A DNA stretch of 64,000 bases from Enterobacter mori (GCF_025244905.1 NZ_CP104285.1:4030001-4094000); one strand, 5' to 3'; counted from the first letter of the stretch, positions 11,301-20,508 are shown. The notes: generated from the sequence alone by a model not told the origin. Numbers and translations: made by a program.

Positions 11301-12344
11301 CGTGAGGGTACCGTTGGTCGCTAACTGAAGATTTTTCTCGGCGGCGATATGGGCCTGGTCGAGCGTCAGGGCGCTCTGCCCGGAGACAGTGAGGTTACCC
11401 CCTGCTTTATGGTCGCCGGTTAACGTCACCTCTTTCGCAGAAACGCGGGTGCTACCGCTGGCAAGCGTGTTTTTCAGCACCACTTTCCCCGCGCTGCTGA
11501 GCGTAATATCCCCCTGGCGTGCGTTCAAATTGCCCAGGTTTACCCCCAGCCCCGCTTCACTGGACACCAGACGAATACGGTTGGCGTACATGCCACCCAG
11601 CGCGCCGGTGTCTACCGCCACCTTCGGCGCGTCACCTTCTCCTTTCAACGCGCTGACGCTGCCATCCGCCGCGACGCGGTTCGCCCCGGCGACCACACGT
11701 ACCTCTTTCGCATGCAGTTGCGCATTGATCTCAGTCGCGCGGGAGATAATCGACACCGCATCGCTCTGGCTACCATTCAGCCCCGCGCCCTCAATGGTGA
11801 CGGCGCCTTTGGTCACATCAAGCGATTGCAGCTTCCCGCTGGCGTCGAGCATCGGTTTACCCGTGGTGAGCGTCGCATTCGGCGTGTTGATAAACCCGCA
11901 GCCGTTACAGGTGATGCCGTAGGGGTTCGCCACAATGACGTTGGCTGCCTTGCCCGCCACTTCGGTGTAGCCCTGCAAATTCGAGCGGTTCGCGCCGGTG
12001 ACTTCGTTGATGATCCCTTTGGCTTCCTGCCCGGCTTTCAGATTCGGGTTGTTCTGGATCAGACCGCCAAGCTGAGTCTGGTTCAGCTGCCCGGTCGCGT
12101 TATTGAGGATCAGCCCCTCTTTCCCGACGTTGTAATCGTTGTACTTGTTATGGGAAATACCGGACTGATTCGGCGTGGCAATGTTCACGACCGGAACACC
12201 GTTTGCCGCCTTGTCCATCTGCGTATTGCCGGTCGGGGTGAGGGTTGCCGCCATCGCAGGCAGCAGCGGCTGCGTCGCCAGCAATACGCTCAGAAAGGCG
12301 CTCAGCGCGCGCTGCGAAAAACGAACCTGATCCTTTTTCATCAT
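2391..12344 (-). CDS. cdiA: Contact-dependent growth inhibition exoprotein CdiA
   Basis: The giant two-partner-secreted effector is 3317 residues. Visible parts in order: an extended signal peptide ending near AMAA (residue 33); the TPS transport domain with NPNL at 99-102 and NPYGI at 140-144 and the CNGC pair; a long filamentous haemagglutinin-type repeat array; a more complex Cys-containing region near residue 1595 and a Tyr/Pro-rich part to about 2100 (the receptor-binding/YP position in known CdiAs); a second repeat array; and a pretoxin domain ending in AENN at 3093-3096, where most enterics have VENN. After a PPPPP linker, the last ~95 residues ([13 protein letters not shown]... to the end) resemble polymorphic toxin type 28, predicted RNases. 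The N-terminal half is typical; the toxin class is my recognition from motif only. SD AAGGGG precedes the start. Confidence 0.95.
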   Translation of the reverse strand: MMKKDQVRFSQRALSAFLSVLLATQPLLPAMAATLTPTGNTQMDKAANGVPVVNIATPNQSGISHNKYNDYNVGKEGLILNNATGQLNQTQLGGLIQNNPNLKAGQEAKGIINEVTGANRSNLQGYTEVAGKAANVIVANPYGITCNGCGFINTPNATLTTGKPMLDASGKLQSLDVTKGAVTIEGAGLNGSQSDAVSIISRATEINAQLHAKEVRVVAGANRVAADGSVSALKGEGDAPKVAVDTGALGGMYANRIRLVSSEAGLGVNLGNLNARQGDITLSSAGKVVLKNTLASGSTRVSAKEVTLTGDHKAGGNLTVSGQSALTLDQAHIAAEKNLQLATNGTLTQNGGAFTAGADITLTANALTQSADAQAGAGRNLAVNVAENAALKGKNIAGQDATVNAKTLETGTQLTASRHISLEASQRAALNGSVVAGQQLLVKGGELTQRGNVSASDISLSGQALTQESSSRTSASGNIALSTSGNTLLKGSTTAGKSLAINTGNLINSGMLSAGTDASLTTGTFSNTGTVQGNNLDVSGTDITSSGTLKSASTLGINARNATLSGDTGAKGKTTVIASGKLDNSGALVSDDTLTLKAAQVTNSGTLSGARGLDGSSDAFITTEKSVTHSDGDLALNNTATTLAGETSAGGSVSVRGQSLTTTATAQTQGNSVSVDVQNAQLDGTQAAKYGLILTATDALSHGGKSSASALKIETTNLNNRGTLTASSLAISSPAVINSGLIHAGQTLSLVTRLLDNRSSGVLYSPAALSLSLSELNNAGIITSDAALSLSGSTLTNSGELSGASLLVDYDTLNNSAGGLLLAQGENSITAQSVSSAGSIVGNTLTLNADRLDSRGLLQGDTALSVTAGVLDLAAGSRTLTGGNLTFSGTTLTTAGQLQGQNVSLRGRDWNNSGSSLATGSFNSFTTGTFSNTGEVMSQGDITLNAGNTVNNGNLLSAGTLSLAGNTLRNSGTVQGNHVTAHQDSITNSGTLTGIAALTLAARLEMAAPLLSLVNEASGALLTAGELTVTAGDLSNAGQWQGKRVLIHAQALTNGGAIQAADVLDAHIVSNLISTTGSKVTSNGELALSALTLANSGQWIAKHLSLEASTLNNSGEITGVDALSVALKQLNNQAGGKLLSAGALTLDADNATNAGQIQGKATTVTAGQLINSGRLQGEALTLSATGVLNNTDSGVLLSENALTVSADTLNNQGTIQGGGESAVKATTRVQNDGKVLSGGGLTLTAPELTNSNVGLVQAVRLLLDVVNVVNSGRILATDNAELRGMTLTNDGTLQGADLLVNYQKLNNSGTALGTTSLTVKGDAITNATSGRLFSAGNLMLNNGTLKNAGQIVALGDVTLHLLSALEFSGTLAASNSLSLTTEGDITNNGTLQGNSLVLSAGGALTNNGQFTAGKGDSAFSAQRILLNAAGSLSAAGDVVFKSLSDITVNGFTGTAGSLTMNAAGTLLNTALIYAANNLQLFAERIHNVYGDILAGNSLWMQKNAAGAANSEVVNTSGNIETQKGDITIITAHLLNERDGSNSNTQIIDLDNPSWVGDSSFVVSLDDMEEGSYSTVKNRTDVWVGSCMSFPTYPGACSMDEPFFTTSYRINDSGQTKRFGIKRTEVDVSSAGQAARIASANNLNITANYLDNSGSNILANRDISLKGTQLNNQSYQASSETEYLVYTASTINAGGITYTLAGREFESENTANVVRAVIQAGGNVSATFTNDISNTLVTANTDGFSNTIAVPTLTPLSNQSIANGEQAQSLVETDTQDITTPQWRDALSDALKDISGASSLSDQNGSSSNYPLPSGNNGYFVPSTDPDSPYLITVNPKLDDLGNMDDSLFDGLYDLLGIKPGDAPRETNSAFTDRNQFLGSSYFLDRLGLNPDRDYRFLGDAAFDTRYVSNAILNQTGSRYINGIGSDLEQMRYLMDSAAEQQTTLGLQFGVALTAAQVAALDHSLLWWEAATINGQTVMIPKVYLSPKDVTVHSGSVISGNNVQLAGGNVINSGSTIAAQNGLTIDSSNSLSNLNAGLLSAGGGLNLSVLGDINNIGSTISGKTVGLESVTGSINNVTRAQQWNVDAGNVRFSGTDVGRTASVTATDGLTMRAGQDINVTGANVSAGGSLAMAAGNDINITANEIATSEGRAGGNRATTETASVTHQGSTLSAGGDLTLQAGNDVNARAAAMAAEGDVGVQAGRDVNLLAEASTERSSSQAKKKTVIDESVRQQGTEIASGGNTVILAGRDVTAQAAEVTAQGDIGVAAGRDVNLTTATESDYRYREQTKTSSGFLSKKTTHTIEEDSATREKGSLLSGDNVTVSAGNNLLVKGSAVAGDGDVALSAGNNVDIVAATNTDTSWRFKETKKSGLMGTGGIGFTIGSSKTTHDLREQGTTQSESFSTVGSTGGSVSITAGKQAHIGGADIIAQKDISLTGDSVVIEPGHDKRTRDETFEQKSSGLTVALSGAAGSAVNNAVTTAQSAKQSSDSRLAALQGTQAALSGVQAGQAVALDQAKGSSDKGNNNTVGVSASVGTQSSTSSSHMQSETTTGSTLSAGNNITIKATGSDITVAGSQIKAGKDVTLEAARDVNLIASQDTQQTTGKNSSSGGSLGVGVGVGSGGAGISISANANSSKGHEKGNGVWQNETTVDAGNRVTINTGRDATIAGAQVSGEAVVADIGRDLTIASTQDSDHYNSKQNSVSGGVGYTFGAGTASGSVNVSRDKMTSDYDSVQEQSGLFAGSGGFDVTVGKHTQLDGGVIASTATADKNRLDTGTLGFSDIHNQADFKTEHQGAGISSGGSIGGQFAGNMANALLAGGGNSGHAEGTTQAAVSEGTLIIRDKESQKQDVADLSRDAEHANGIISPIFDKEKEQQRLQEVQLIGEIGSQAVDIANTYGETEGLKAARDALSKEGVTEPDADASDALKKAYQDALRGTDAYKTTTAKYGTGSDLQRGIQAATAALQGLAGSDLKAALAGASAPELAYRIGHGMGIDDNTAAKAIAHAILGGAVAALQGNSAAAGAAGAATGELAAKAIAGMLYPDVKDLSKLSEEQKQTVSALATISAGMAGGLTGDSTGSAVAGGQAGKNAAENNSLALVARGCAVAAPCRTKVAEQLLEIGVKAGITGAVAKTLADKLTADELDHLVTLEMMGNDEITSKYLSSLQDKYGSGSASNPNIGKDLTDGEKAELGGAGSGTGTPPPPPENDPKQQNEKPVEKLNQKQESAIKKIDNTIKNALKDHDITGTIKDMDGNPVPKENGGYWDHMQEMQNTLRGLRNHADTLKNVNNPEAQAAYSRATDAINKIESALKGHGI

Positions 12345-12353
12345 CCTTGCCCC

Positions 12354-14030
12354 TTAAAAAGCCACTGATACGCGGTAATAAATCGTGAGGTGATCCGGCC
12401 CCAGCCAGTCCGGATACGCCATCGGTGTGCCAACGGTAAACTGGCTCGAATAGCCACGATGAGCCGTCGTCAGCCCCAGTGCAGCCCCCCACAGCGTGCC
12501 GGAGGCGTAACGGTCAAAACCGTCCTTCTTCAGCCAGCCGCCATCAATTGCCGCCAGCAGGCCGACATCCCCCACCCACGGTAGGGTAAAGAGCGAATAA
12601 TTGAGCTCATTTCGCCAGTAGCCGCCGTTATCCCCGGAGATGTAGTGCTCCTTAAAGCCGCGCACGGAGGCTTCGCCGCCCAGCGTCAGCCGCTCGCTGC
12701 CGTACAGCCGGTCCGGCGACCACTGAAAGTAGATGCTGGTCAACCACCACAGCCTGTCTGCAACGGGGCGCTGAAAGCTGCCGTTCACGCTCCATTTGCG
12801 ATATTCGGCTTTCGGCACATCGCCATGCTTGTCGTTATCATCTTCGGCGCCAAACCACGGTACCCCCTGCGTAAAGGTCGGGTTCAGGGTCGCCACGCCG
12901 GAGGCGATTTTTTGCGTGTGGTTAAGGCCCAGAGAGAAACTGGAAAGCTTGCGGCTGCTGGTGGCCAGCAGAACATCGTCGAGATAGTTATGGTTGATGC
13001 GGTGCGTGAGGCCCGCCGCCACGCCGGTTTTGATATCGCCATTGCGGAACAATATCCAGGAGCCCGTCAGACGGTGCGTTTCGGTATCCCCCGTCGATCG
13101 CCAGAGGTAGCCGTTATTATCAATAGTGCTGAGGTAGTTGCTCCAGCTGTAGCTGTAGTCCAGCAATCCGTAGCCGTAAGGGATGCTGACGCCTGCTGCA
13201 AAATTTTGAGCATCATTGCTGTTGGAAAAATCACTGCTGCGCCCGCCGCTGATAAACCACTTATCCGCCAGACCCAGCAGGTTATTTCCGTACAACGCGC
13301 CATTAAGCTGCCCGGTCCCGGTGCTCTTTTGCCCGCTATTATCGAAACTCACTGAACCGCTGAGGGGGAATTCTGGTGTAGCCGTCAAATTGACGACAGA
13401 GTAGCCCTGCCTGTCGCCGGGCAATATTTCTATTTCAACCGGCGTCTGGCGCACGCGATTAAGTTGCTCCATACCCTGTTCGATATCGCGCAGGTTGAGA
13501 ATTTTTCCTTCGAGCCCGGGGAAGGTCATGCTCAGGGTGCGCGACGGGACGCCTTCAAGGCGTATTTGCTGGAGCTTACCCTCCAGAACCGCAAGCTGGA
13601 GGACACCACCGGAGAGGTCCTGCTCGGTCAAAAATGCGCGGCTGGTGATATAGCCCCGGCTGATGTACCAGTCGGACACAGCGTTAGTCAGGGCATTTAA
13701 ACGGGCAATATCAAGGCACTGATTCAGCCATGGCGCAATCAGCTGCTTTTCAGCAGAAGGCGAAAGCAGGGTTGCTCCAGACAGCGCAATGCGGCTGATG
13801 AAGAAACACGGACCCTGTGACGCAAAGGTTTCGTCTGGCCTGACAGGCCGCGGTAACACCACGCTGCGCTCGAGCGATTCACGCTGACGCTGGCTCTCAT
13901 CCAGCAACTGCTGCTGTTGCTGTTGGATGATATTACGGTCAGCCGGTGACAACGGGGCGGCGAGTGCGATGCCTGGCATCAGTAACATGATAGCCGCCAG
14001 CAGCACGCATGCTGATGTTTTCCCTAACAT
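12354..14030 (-). CDS. cdiB: CdiB outer-membrane TpsB transporter
   Basis: The 558-residue ShlB/FhaC-type protein exports CdiA across the outer membrane. It has a signal peptide (cleavage near LAAPLS), a Gln-rich N-terminal helix (IIQQQQQQLL) that plugs the barrel in this family, a POTRA domain beginning around GPCFFISRIALSG, and a C-terminal 16-strand barrel region with the conserved VRGF motif (GGEASVRGFKEHY) of the pore loop and a terminal phenylalanine (RVSVAF). It lies nine bases upstream of cdiA on the same strand, so cdiB-cdiA-cdiI form one operon in the usual Enterobacteriaceae order. Length is normal for CdiB and the frame is intact. Confidence 0.93.
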   Translation of the reverse strand: MLGKTSACVLLAAIMLLMPGIALAAPLSPADRNIIQQQQQQLLDESQRQRESLERSVVLPRPVRPDETFASQGPCFFISRIALSGATLLSPSAEKQLIAPWLNQCLDIARLNALTNAVSDWYISRGYITSRAFLTEQDLSGGVLQLAVLEGKLQQIRLEGVPSRTLSMTFPGLEGKILNLRDIEQGMEQLNRVRQTPVEIEILPGDRQGYSVVNLTATPEFPLSGSVSFDNSGQKSTGTGQLNGALYGNNLLGLADKWFISGGRSSDFSNSNDAQNFAAGVSIPYGYGLLDYSYSWSNYLSTIDNNGYLWRSTGDTETHRLTGSWILFRNGDIKTGVAAGLTHRINHNYLDDVLLATSSRKLSSFSLGLNHTQKIASGVATLNPTFTQGVPWFGAEDDNDKHGDVPKAEYRKWSVNGSFQRPVADRLWWLTSIYFQWSPDRLYGSERLTLGGEASVRGFKEHYISGDNGGYWRNELNYSLFTLPWVGDVGLLAAIDGGWLKKDGFDRYASGTLWGAALGLTTAHRGYSSQFTVGTPMAYPDWLGPDHLTIYYRVSVAF

Positions 14031-14291
14031 TATTTACTCTCCGCTCAAAGTACGCTTACAAACTTGACTGTTAAAAAACGAGCAACTTATTTCAAAAAGT
14101 AAATAGTGTAAATATCAGCAAAGAGAATAAGGATATTTCTGGCGCATTTTCAGATTTTTGCAGGGGTAAATCTGAAGCAAGATTAAAGAAATCCCTTATC
14201 GCGCCGATCATCATCCGTGTGTATTATTTCCTGTAGCTTTTACAACAACTATCCTTAACTCAAATACTTAAGCGCCAAAGCGAAAGGCATC

Positions 14292-15461
14292 ATGAGCACA
14301 CCGATCAAACGGCTAGAAATCATAAAAAATGCCATCGAACTGGAAGATGACGACATCATCCAGAGCCAGCTGACGCGGCTGAAAAATGAAGCGTTTGACG
14401 AGGAGCTACAGGCAATCGTCGTGGCGCTTGAGCAGAAGAACTACACCGCAGCTATCAGGGCCATCACCGCATGGCTGCAGGGCCAGCGTGCCGTGACTCC
14501 GTGGCGTGACCCGCAGGTGGCTGCCAGCAAGCTGGAGCTGAAGGCGCTAGAGGAGCGTCTGCGCGATCTGATTGACCGTCGCAACGCTCGCGTGCAGCAG
14601 CTTGATGAGTTCAACGATCTCTATTTCTCCCGTCTCGGGCCGCTGATGCAGCAGATCCTCGCCCTGCGTAAAACGCTGGCGGAGCTAAACCTGCGTCGTC
14701 AGCAGGCGGAGGCGCGTCGTCGCGAAGAGGATTATCGCCGCTGCCAGCGCTATATGGCGCAGGCGGTAGAGGTGCTGGCAACGCTCACCCAGCGCTGGCG
14801 CGATCTCCCGGCCGATTCCGTACAGGCTGCCGAGGCGCGTAAACAGCTACAGCAGCAAAGCAACCTGATTGCCAATCTGCTGGCCGAAGCGCTGGAACTG
14901 GAGAGCGGCTTAACGCGTGAAGAAGAGCCCGCGCGCCAGGCGCGCGATGAGGCTAACGAAGAGTACGAGAAGTATCGCGAGCAGCATCACGATGCCGAAA
15001 TGCGTCTGCGCAAAGGGAAAGATCTCTCGGAAGAGGATCAGAACGAGCTGAAACGCCTGTGGCGTCAGGCGAGCAAGCTGTGCCACCCGGATCTGGTGGC
15101 AGACGATCTGAAAGAAGAAGCCAACACCATGATGGTACAGCTCAACCAGGCCAAACAGCGCGGAGATGTGAAAGCGATCCGCTCACTGGTGGCGCGTCTG
15201 CAGCAGGGCTTTGAGCCAATGATGGCGAGCGACAGGCTGAACGATCTGGAGCGTATCCGCAAAAAAATGGCGCAGGTTCGCGAGCAAATCGACACCTTAG
15301 TGAACGAGCTGGCGGAACTGGAGAAAGAAGAATCCTGGCTGCTGGTTTCGTCGCTGAACAATATGGAAGCCTACTTTGCCCAGCAGGAGAAGGCGCTGCA
15401 TGAGGTCCGCGCCTCGCTCGAACATCAGGTGAGCGAAGCGCAGCTGGAGTCCGCAGCCTGA
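14292..15461 (+). CDS. Coiled-coil protein with J-domain-like HPD motif
   Basis: This soluble protein of 389 residues, rich in Arg, Gln, Glu and Leu, is almost entirely predicted helix with long coiled-coil stretches (about 80-240 and 315-385). At 265-267 it carries HPD within LKRLWRQASKLCHPDLV, then a helix; this is the helix II-HPD loop-helix III pattern of J-domains, which stimulate the DnaK/Hsp70 ATPase. The J region is internal rather than N-terminal, and no Gly/Phe or zinc-finger region follows. No signal peptide or membrane segment is visible. AAGG lies just upstream of the ATG. It is divergent from cdiB and ends exactly where the convergent yqjH stop codon begins. Function is unknown to me; a DnaK co-chaperone or scaffold is an inference. 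Confidence 0.8.
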   Translation: MSTPIKRLEIIKNAIELEDDDIIQSQLTRLKNEAFDEELQAIVVALEQKNYTAAIRAITAWLQGQRAVTPWRDPQVAASKLELKALEERLRDLIDRRNARVQQLDEFNDLYFSRLGPLMQQILALRKTLAELNLRRQQAEARRREEDYRRCQRYMAQAVEVLATLTQRWRDLPADSVQAAEARKQLQQQSNLIANLLAEALELESGLTREEEPARQARDEANEEYEKYREQHHDAEMRLRKGKDLSEEDQNELKRLWRQASKLCHPDLVADDLKEEANTMMVQLNQAKQRGDVKAIRSLVARLQQGFEPMMASDRLNDLERIRKKMAQVREQIDTLVNELAELEKEESWLLVSSLNNMEAYFAQQEKALHEVRASLEHQVSEAQLESAA

Positions 15462-16226
15462 CTATTTCGCGTGCCAGTATGCGCTGGCACGCACCAGCTG
15501 TTGGTCAATCGCGTCGGTTTCAAACTGGCGGCTCAGGTTTTTCACCACCTTCCCTTCCCCGGTCAGCCAGATAAAGTAATCCTCTTCTGGCACGGCCAGC
15601 GTCGCCAGACGATCGGCCACCGCCTGCGGGTTGTGGCCCACAATCCAGGTGAGGTTGAATTCACTCAGGTGCGCCAGATAGTCCTTATAAGATCCGTCAC
15701 CCACGGTCACGACCGCATGAATGTCCGGGCGCACCGGCAGTTTTGCGATGCCTTCTAAACGGCGGCGCAGCGCGGGCATCCCGGATTCATCGCACACGTA
15801 CAGCTGCCAGGCGTAATCTTCCGGCACCACCAGCGATCCGCGTGGCCCACCGATAGTGAGTTTGTCGCCAGGTTTGGCCGCTACCGCCCAGTTGCTGGCA
15901 ACGCCGCCATCATGAACGAAGAAATCCAGCACCAGCTCATTTTTCTCCTCATCGAACAGTGGCGTATAGTCACGCGCCTGCGGGCGTACGCCGTCGCCCC
16001 AGTCGATGCCTTCATCGGTGACAACGGGCGGAACAAAGGTCGCGCCCGGTGCCGGGAAAAAGACCTTGGTGTGGTCGTCGAAGCCGCGGGAGCTAAAGCC
16101 CTCCAGCGCCTCACCGCCGAGAACAATGCGCTGGAAGCCAGCGCTGACACGCTCGACGCGGAGCACGTTCAGCTCACGAAAGCGCAGGTCATTGCGGACA
16201 CGTTGAGGGTAACGGGTTGGTGTCAT
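15462..16226 (-). CDS. yqjH: NADPH-dependent ferric-chelate reductase YqjH
   Basis: The 254-residue member of the siderophore-interacting (ViuB) flavoprotein family reduces ferric siderophores with NADPH in the cytoplasm to release iron. Seen: the FAD-binding RDYTPL at 85-90, the GVASNWA stretch at 108-114, GGPRGS at 126-131, the DESGMPA motif of the NADPH domain near 146-152, and WLTGEG toward the C-terminus. It is divergent from yqjI, its known repressor in E. coli, and the intergenic region holds a Fur-box match, consistent with the double Fur/YqjI control known in E. coli. Its stop codon abuts that of the convergent HPD-protein gene. Confidence 0.93.
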   Translation of the reverse strand: MTPTRYPQRVRNDLRFRELNVLRVERVSAGFQRIVLGGEALEGFSSRGFDDHTKVFFPAPGATFVPPVVTDEGIDWGDGVRPQARDYTPLFDEEKNELVLDFFVHDGGVASNWAVAAKPGDKLTIGGPRGSLVVPEDYAWQLYVCDESGMPALRRRLEGIAKLPVRPDIHAVVTVGDGSYKDYLAHLSEFNLTWIVGHNPQAVADRLATLAVPEEDYFIWLTGEGKVVKNLSRQFETDAIDQQLVRASAYWHAK

Positions 16227-16250
16227 TTTTATGCCCTTCTCAGATGAATA

Positions 16251-16260
16251 CGATATATCG
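16251..16260. promoter_or_regulatory. YqjI-type operator half, yqjH side
   Basis: The perfect palindrome CGATATATCG lies 25 bases upstream of the yqjH start. The core GATATATC recurs near yqjI at 16349-16356, so the pair fits the two-site YqjI regulation known for the E. coli yqjH-yqjI intergenic region. Confidence 0.55.
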
Positions 16261-16276
16261 AAATTGATTTTTTAAT

Positions 16277-16295
16277 GATAATGATTGCTATTAAC
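16277..16295. promoter_or_regulatory. Fur box in the yqjH-yqjI intergenic region
   Basis: GATAATGATTGCTATTAAC matches the 19-bp Fur consensus at 14 positions, including the first nine. It lies about 50 bases upstream of the yqjH start, as expected for iron repression of yqjH. Confidence 0.65.
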
Positions 16296-16328
16296 CAGGA
16301 ATGCAAGATCTTTTAGATTGCATCTGAA

Positions 16329-16356
16329 TATATCTAAGATATAGTTTAGATATATC
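16329..16356. promoter_or_regulatory. YqjI-type operator, yqjI side
   Basis: TATATCTAAGATATA (16329-16343) is a perfect inverted repeat with a 3-base centre, followed at 16349-16356 by GATATATC, the same core as at 16252-16259. It lies immediately before yqjI, so autorepression by YqjI is the likely role. Confidence 0.55.
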
Positions 16357-16373
16357 AAATTGAGAGAGTCACT

Positions 16374-16868
16374 ATGCGACACGAACATGATGGCGGCGGA
16401 CGCCGACCGCGCTTTTTCGGCCACGGCGATCTACGGCTGGTGATCCTGGATATCCTGACCCGCAATGCCAGCCACGGTTATGAGCTGATCAAAGAGATCG
16501 AGAACCTGACGCAGGGGAACTACACACCGAGCCCGGGCGTGATCTACCCAACCCTGGATTATCTGCAGGATCAGACGTTTATCACCATTACGGAAGAAGA
16601 GAACGGCCGCAAGAAAATTGCGATAACCGCTGAAGGACAAAACTGGCTGGATGAAAACCGGGAACAGCTGGAACAGATCCAGGTGCGCATCAAAGCGCGC
16701 AGCGTCGGCTTCCAGCTGCGCAAAAACCCGCAGATGAAGCGGGCGCTGGATAACTTCAAAGCGGTGTTAGACCTGAAGGTGAATCAGGGAGAACTCAGCG
16801 ACGCGCAGCTCAAGCAGATCGTCGGGGTGATCGACCGCGCGGCGCTGGAGATCTCCCAGCTGGATTAA
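16374..16868 (+). CDS. yqjI: PadR-family metal-responsive repressor YqjI, short N-terminus
   Basis: The 164-residue PadR winged-helix repressor contains the diagnostic [36 protein letters not shown] (helix-turn-helix) and VIYPTLDYL segments, then a C-terminal dimerisation helix pair. E. coli YqjI represses yqjH and itself and releases DNA on nickel binding. That protein is about 207 residues because of a His/Cys-rich N-terminal extension that binds the metal; here only [13 protein letters not shown] precedes the DNA-binding domain, with no cysteines. No in-frame upstream start could restore it. Metal sensing may therefore be weaker or altered. The stop codon overlaps the stop of the convergent MCP gene. 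Confidence 0.9.
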   Translation: MRHEHDGGGRRPRFFGHGDLRLVILDILTRNASHGYELIKEIENLTQGNYTPSPGVIYPTLDYLQDQTFITITEEENGRKKIAITAEGQNWLDENREQLEQIQVRIKARSVGFQLRKNPQMKRALDNFKAVLDLKVNQGELSDAQLKQIVGVIDRAALEISQLD

Positions 16869-18424
16869 GCCAGCGCGCGTTCGCTCACGCGGAACACTTT
16901 TACCAGCTCTTTCAGGTGCATCGCCTGCTCGTTCAGCGAGGCCGCCGCCGCAACGGACTCCTCCACCAGCGCGGAGTTCTGCTGGGTGGTGGCGTCAATC
17001 AGGCCAATCGCGCTGTTGATCTGCGAGATGCCTTCCGTCTGCTCATGGCTGGCCTGACGGATCTCACGCAGAATCACGTCCATCTCCTCCACGTTGCCGA
17101 CCATCCCGTTGATCAGCCCGCTGGCTTTTTCGACCAGGTTCATCCCGTCCTGGGTCTGGCTGGTGGAGCTTTCAATCAGCTGGCGGATTTCACTCGCCGA
17201 AGAGGCGCTCTTCTGTGCCAGCTGGCGCACTTCGCCCGCAACCACCGCAAAGCCACGACCGTGCTCTCCCGCACGTGCCGCCTCGACCGCTGCGTTAAGC
17301 GCCAGAATATTGGTCTGGAAAGCAATGGCGTCGATCAGGTCGATAATGTCGGACATCCGGTTGGATGTTTCGTTAATCAGGCGCATTTTGCTGGTCACCT
17401 GTTTCATCATCTCACCATTGTTTTTGACCACCGTGGCGGCATCGGCAGAGAGGTTGGTCGCTTCCCCGGTGTGCGATGCGGTGTTTTTCACCGTTGCGGT
17501 GATCTGCTCCATCGAAGCAGCCGTCTGCTCGACGGAACTGGCCTGCTCTTCGGTGCGCGCGGCCAGATCCTGGTTACCTGCAACAATCTGCGCGGCGGCG
17601 CTGGAGATGTTTTCCGAGCCGGTTTGCACCTGCTGCACAATCTCCAGCAGACGGGTTTTCATCTCCATCAGCGCATACAACAAGAGGCCGGTTTCGTCTT
17701 TACCGTGAGACGTAATGCTGCCGGTCAGATCGCCATCGGCAATGGCTTCAGCAAAGCTCACCGCTTCGCCCAGCGGACGGGTAATGGAGCGCACGATAAA
17801 CCAGCCGATCAGGCTGCCCGCCGCCACGCTGAAGAGCGTGATCAGGAGCAGCAGCATGCGGTTGGTTCGGAAATCACCGTCCACCTGCGCGCCCGCGCTC
17901 TGCATCTCATTGTTTTGGATGGCGATCAGCGCCTGCACCTTCGCTTTGTAAGCCTGCTGCACGGTGAGGGTGTTGGTCATCATCTCCTGGATAGCGCCCG
18001 CACGGTTGTTGTTCTGCACCGCCTGCAAAATGCGGTAGCGCGAGTCCAGATATTGCTGGCGCACGCTGCGGATATCCGCCAGTACCTGCTGAGACTTCTG
18101 ATCCTGCAACGCGTTGTTCAGCTCGCCCAGGAGCACCGTAATGTGCTCGCTGATCTCTTTCAGACGCTGCTGAGATTGCCCCGTGTAGGTGCCCTGCTCG
18201 TCCAGCAGCATAAGCTGCTGCGTGCTTATAAATTCCTGGAAGTTGTCGATTAGCTGGTTGGCTTTTACCGTGGTTGGATAATCCTGGGTAATGATAGTCT
18301 GCATCCCGTTGTTCGCCCGATTCAGGCTCAGCAATGAGACACTCGCACTGACGATCATCAGAACAATAAAGAACCCGAACGCCAGAAATAATTTCGTGCC
18401 GATCTTTACGTCATGTAAGAACAT
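16865..18424 (-). CDS. Methyl-accepting chemotaxis protein
   Basis: The 519-residue transmembrane chemoreceptor has TM1 about 11-33, a periplasmic four-helix-bundle sensor (about 34-189), TM2 about 190-211, a HAMP domain (about 212-265), methylation helices ([21 protein letters not shown]), and the conserved signalling tip containing [23 protein letters not shown] around 365-387. It controls CheA through CheW. It ends [10 protein letters not shown], without the NWETF-type pentapeptide that tethers CheR/CheB on Tar and Tsr, so it probably depends on high-abundance receptors for adaptation. The ligand cannot be read from the sequence. A near-consensus sigma-28 promoter lies 40 bases upstream. 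It is not a clear orthologue of the E. coli receptors. Confidence 0.93.
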   Translation of the reverse strand: MFLHDVKIGTKLFLAFGFFIVLMIVSASVSLLSLNRANNGMQTIITQDYPTTVKANQLIDNFQEFISTQQLMLLDEQGTYTGQSQQRLKEISEHITVLLGELNNALQDQKSQQVLADIRSVRQQYLDSRYRILQAVQNNNRAGAIQEMMTNTLTVQQAYKAKVQALIAIQNNEMQSAGAQVDGDFRTNRMLLLLITLFSVAAGSLIGWFIVRSITRPLGEAVSFAEAIADGDLTGSITSHGKDETGLLLYALMEMKTRLLEIVQQVQTGSENISSAAAQIVAGNQDLAARTEEQASSVEQTAASMEQITATVKNTASHTGEATNLSADAATVVKNNGEMMKQVTSKMRLINETSNRMSDIIDLIDAIAFQTNILALNAAVEAARAGEHGRGFAVVAGEVRQLAQKSASSASEIRQLIESSTSQTQDGMNLVEKASGLINGMVGNVEEMDVILREIRQASHEQTEGISQINSAIGLIDATTQQNSALVEESVAAAASLNEQAMHLKELVKVFRVSERALA

Positions 18425-18464
18425 ATTTACTCCATCGATGTGATTATTTCTCAGACGATCGCTG

Positions 18465-18491
18465 TTATCGGTAACGAACGCGCTAACTTTA
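18465..18491 (-). promoter_or_regulatory. Sigma-28 (FliA) promoter of the MCP gene
   Basis: On the minus strand TAAAGTTA (18491-18484), eleven bases, then ACCGATAA (18472-18465). The consensus is TAAAGTTT-N11-GCCGATAA, so 14 of 16 positions match with exact spacing. This places the gene in the late flagellar class. Confidence 0.85.
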
Positions 18492-18703
18492 TGACTTTGA
18501 TCGTTTTTTTATTTCATAACCATCACAATGGATAGGTACTGTCTATTAATTTTGGCGCATCGATCGTTGCTTAACCACCGGAGAGGGCATTTCTGAAATA
18601 GCATCGGGGAAAACTGACTTAGGCAGGCATAAATAACTGAACGGATTTTTTAGTTATTTAATATTACATTAACAATAAACATTAAAAATAATCACATTAA
18701 AAC

Positions 18704-18731
18704 GCCGTTTATACCTGGTGGCATAAACGGC
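18704..18731 (-). terminator. Terminator downstream of aer
   Basis: The 9-bp stem GCCGTTTAT / ATAAACGGC with a 10-base loop is followed on the minus strand by GTTTTAAT, about 20 bases after the aer stop codon. On the plus strand it is followed by TTTT, so it may act both ways. Confidence 0.75.
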
Positions 18732-18751
18732 TTTTCTGGAACATTACTGAC

Positions 18752-20272
18752 TCAATGGAGCACGGTCACGGCATCTTTGAGACGTCCCGCACGGTGCTTC
18801 ACCATGGCGGAGATCTGCGCGCTCTCCTCTACCAGGTCCGCATTTTTCTGCGTGATACTGTCCAGTTCGGCAACGGCCCGGGTTAACTCGGACAGCCCAC
18901 TAGCCTGTTCAGACGTGGCGTGGCTAATCTGGGCAATAAGCTGCGTGACGTTTTTCACCTGCTCAACAATGTCATCCATAGTGCGGCCTGCCGCGTGAAC
19001 CTGATCGGAGCCGGACTGTACCTTGCTGGCGCTGGCGTCAATCAGCTTACGGATATCGTTGGCCGCACTGGCGCTGCGGCTGGCGAGGTGGCGAACCTCA
19101 CCGGCCACGACCGCAAAGCCTTTACCCTGTTCGCCTGCTCGTGCCGCTTCCACTGCCGCGTTCAGCGCCAGAATATTGGTCTGGAAAGCGATGTCATTGA
19201 TAAGCGAGGTGATCGAGCCAATCCGCTGGGTGCTGTCAGCAATATCATCCATGGTTTTCACCACCGTCTGCATCGCATTTCCGCCTTTGGTCGCCGCGTT
19301 GCTGGCCGCCACGGAGAGCTTATCGACTTCGGCAGCGGTTTCAGAGTTGCTTTGTACCGAGGCGGCCATCTGATTCATCGTCGCCACAGTCTGCTGCACA
19401 TTGGTGACGGTTTGGCGCGTACGGTCGTTGAGATCGTCATTCCCCTGCGCCAGCTTATCGCTGCCATCGCGCACGCTCACCACCTGGCTTGATACATCAT
19501 TGATTAACCAGCGACACATCAGCCCCAGCTGTCCGATCGCGCGCAGCGTCAGCCCCAGCTCGTCGCTGCGGTTCAGGTGCTGCACGCTATTACGCTCACC
19601 GGTCGCGACCTTCAGCGCCTGACGCGTGACATTTTCCACCGGTCGGACAATCTGCTGCTCGAACAGCATCGTCCCGACGACCATCACGACGGCAGCAGCC
19701 ACTAGCGATGGCCAACCTGCAGAGGTTAACGCCAGCGTGGTAGCCATTACCGCAAACAGCGCCGCCATTACGCTACGAACCCGCCAGCGCAGCGGCATAG
19801 CCGCTAACTTCCCGAGCCAGCCTTTGCGCACCACCAGCCCTTTATGGATACGTTTTTTACAACGGCCTTCATTGAGCGCCTTATATAAAGGCTCCACGGC
19901 CGCAATCTCTTCAGCCGTCGCTTTTGTGCGGATCGACATATAGCCGGTCATTTTCCCGTGGCGCACCATCGGTACGGCGTTCGCTCGCACCCAGTAGTGG
20001 TCGCCGTTTTTGCGGCGGTTTTTGACAATCCCGCTCCACGGTTCCCCCTGTTGCAGCGTGTACCACATGTCGGCGAAGGCCGCTTTCGGCATGTCGGGGT
20101 GACGCACCATGTTGTGCGGCTGTCCCATCAGTTCCTGGAGCGTATAGCCACTTACCTGCACAAAGGTGTCGTTGGCATGGGTCATGTAGCTCTGGAGATC
20201 GGTGGTCGACATAAGAGTGGTGTCACTATCCAGAGGGAATTCATTCTGGGTGACAAAGGATGGAGAAGACAT
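18752..20272 (-). CDS. aer: Aerotaxis/redox receptor Aer
   Basis: The 506-residue inner-membrane receptor steers swimming by sensing redox through FAD in a cytoplasmic PAS domain. Seen: PAS (about 20-120, with [23 protein letters not shown]), the F1 linker ([15 protein letters not shown]), one hydrophobic hairpin membrane anchor (about 165-205), HAMP, and the signalling tip [23 protein letters not shown]. There is no periplasmic sensor and no methyl-transfer pentapeptide, as in E. coli Aer. I placed the start at 20272 (MSSPSF): AAGGA is nine bases upstream and the length equals E. coli Aer. An ATG nine bases earlier overlaps the ribosome site. A sigma-28 promoter lies upstream; patA is divergent, the E. 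coli arrangement. Confidence 0.95.
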   Translation of the reverse strand: MSSPSFVTQNEFPLDSDTTLMSTTDLQSYMTHANDTFVQVSGYTLQELMGQPHNMVRHPDMPKAAFADMWYTLQQGEPWSGIVKNRRKNGDHYWVRANAVPMVRHGKMTGYMSIRTKATAEEIAAVEPLYKALNEGRCKKRIHKGLVVRKGWLGKLAAMPLRWRVRSVMAALFAVMATTLALTSAGWPSLVAAAVVMVVGTMLFEQQIVRPVENVTRQALKVATGERNSVQHLNRSDELGLTLRAIGQLGLMCRWLINDVSSQVVSVRDGSDKLAQGNDDLNDRTRQTVTNVQQTVATMNQMAASVQSNSETAAEVDKLSVAASNAATKGGNAMQTVVKTMDDIADSTQRIGSITSLINDIAFQTNILALNAAVEAARAGEQGKGFAVVAGEVRHLASRSASAANDIRKLIDASASKVQSGSDQVHAAGRTMDDIVEQVKNVTQLIAQISHATSEQASGLSELTRAVAELDSITQKNADLVEESAQISAMVKHRAGRLKDAVTVLH

Positions 20273-20323
20273 GGCGGGCATTCCTTGCAGGTTATTCGAG
20301 TGTTAATTTTGTGGTTTATTGTT

Positions 20324-20350
20324 TTTTCGGCGGTTACAAATTTATCTTTA
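20324..20350 (-). promoter_or_regulatory. Sigma-28 (FliA) promoter of aer
   Basis: Minus strand TAAAGATA (20350-20343), eleven bases, then GCCGAAAA (20331-20324); 13 of 16 consensus positions with exact spacing. E. coli aer is known to be FliA-dependent. Confidence 0.82.
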
Positions 20351-20491
20351 GTTGTTAAATCCGATCGAGATCGCAAATTTAGGGTAAACCGCACTTTCTG
20401 TATGCTTTTCTAATCGATTGATTTGAAATACTTTCGTAGAGGAATTACCCGCAAAGCATGATCTATTAACGCCCACTTAAGTGGCATCTTA

Positions 20492-20508
20492 CGCACCACG
20501 TCGGTGCA
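20492..20508. promoter_or_regulatory. NtrC-like enhancer upstream of patA
   Basis: CGCACCACGTCGGTGCA is a 17-bp dyad that matches the NtrC consensus TGCACC-N5-GGTGCA at every position but the first. It lies about 130-145 bases before the sigma-54 promoter, a usual enhancer distance. Confidence 0.72.

Larger units (their letters stand above)
18425..18751. other. Intergenic region between aer and the MCP gene
   Basis: The 327-base gap between two leftward chemoreceptor genes holds the sigma-28 promoter of the MCP gene (18465-18491) and the aer terminator (18704-18731). The stretch in between is AT-rich and shows no open frame or further structure. Confidence 0.6.

Noticed and set aside
2929..11922. 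Many long plus-strand frames opposite cdiA
   Set aside because: They mirror the repetitive, GC-rich cdiA coding strand, have no ribosome sites, and their translations are low-complexity arginine/proline/alanine-rich sequence.
15469..15492. 9-bp hairpin at the end of yqjH as a terminator
   Set aside because: It lies inside the yqjH coding end and has no T run on either strand.
16916..18253. 445-codon plus-strand frame opposite the MCP gene
   Set aside because: It is a mirror of the chemoreceptor coding strand, rich in histidine, arginine and leucine, with no ribosome site.
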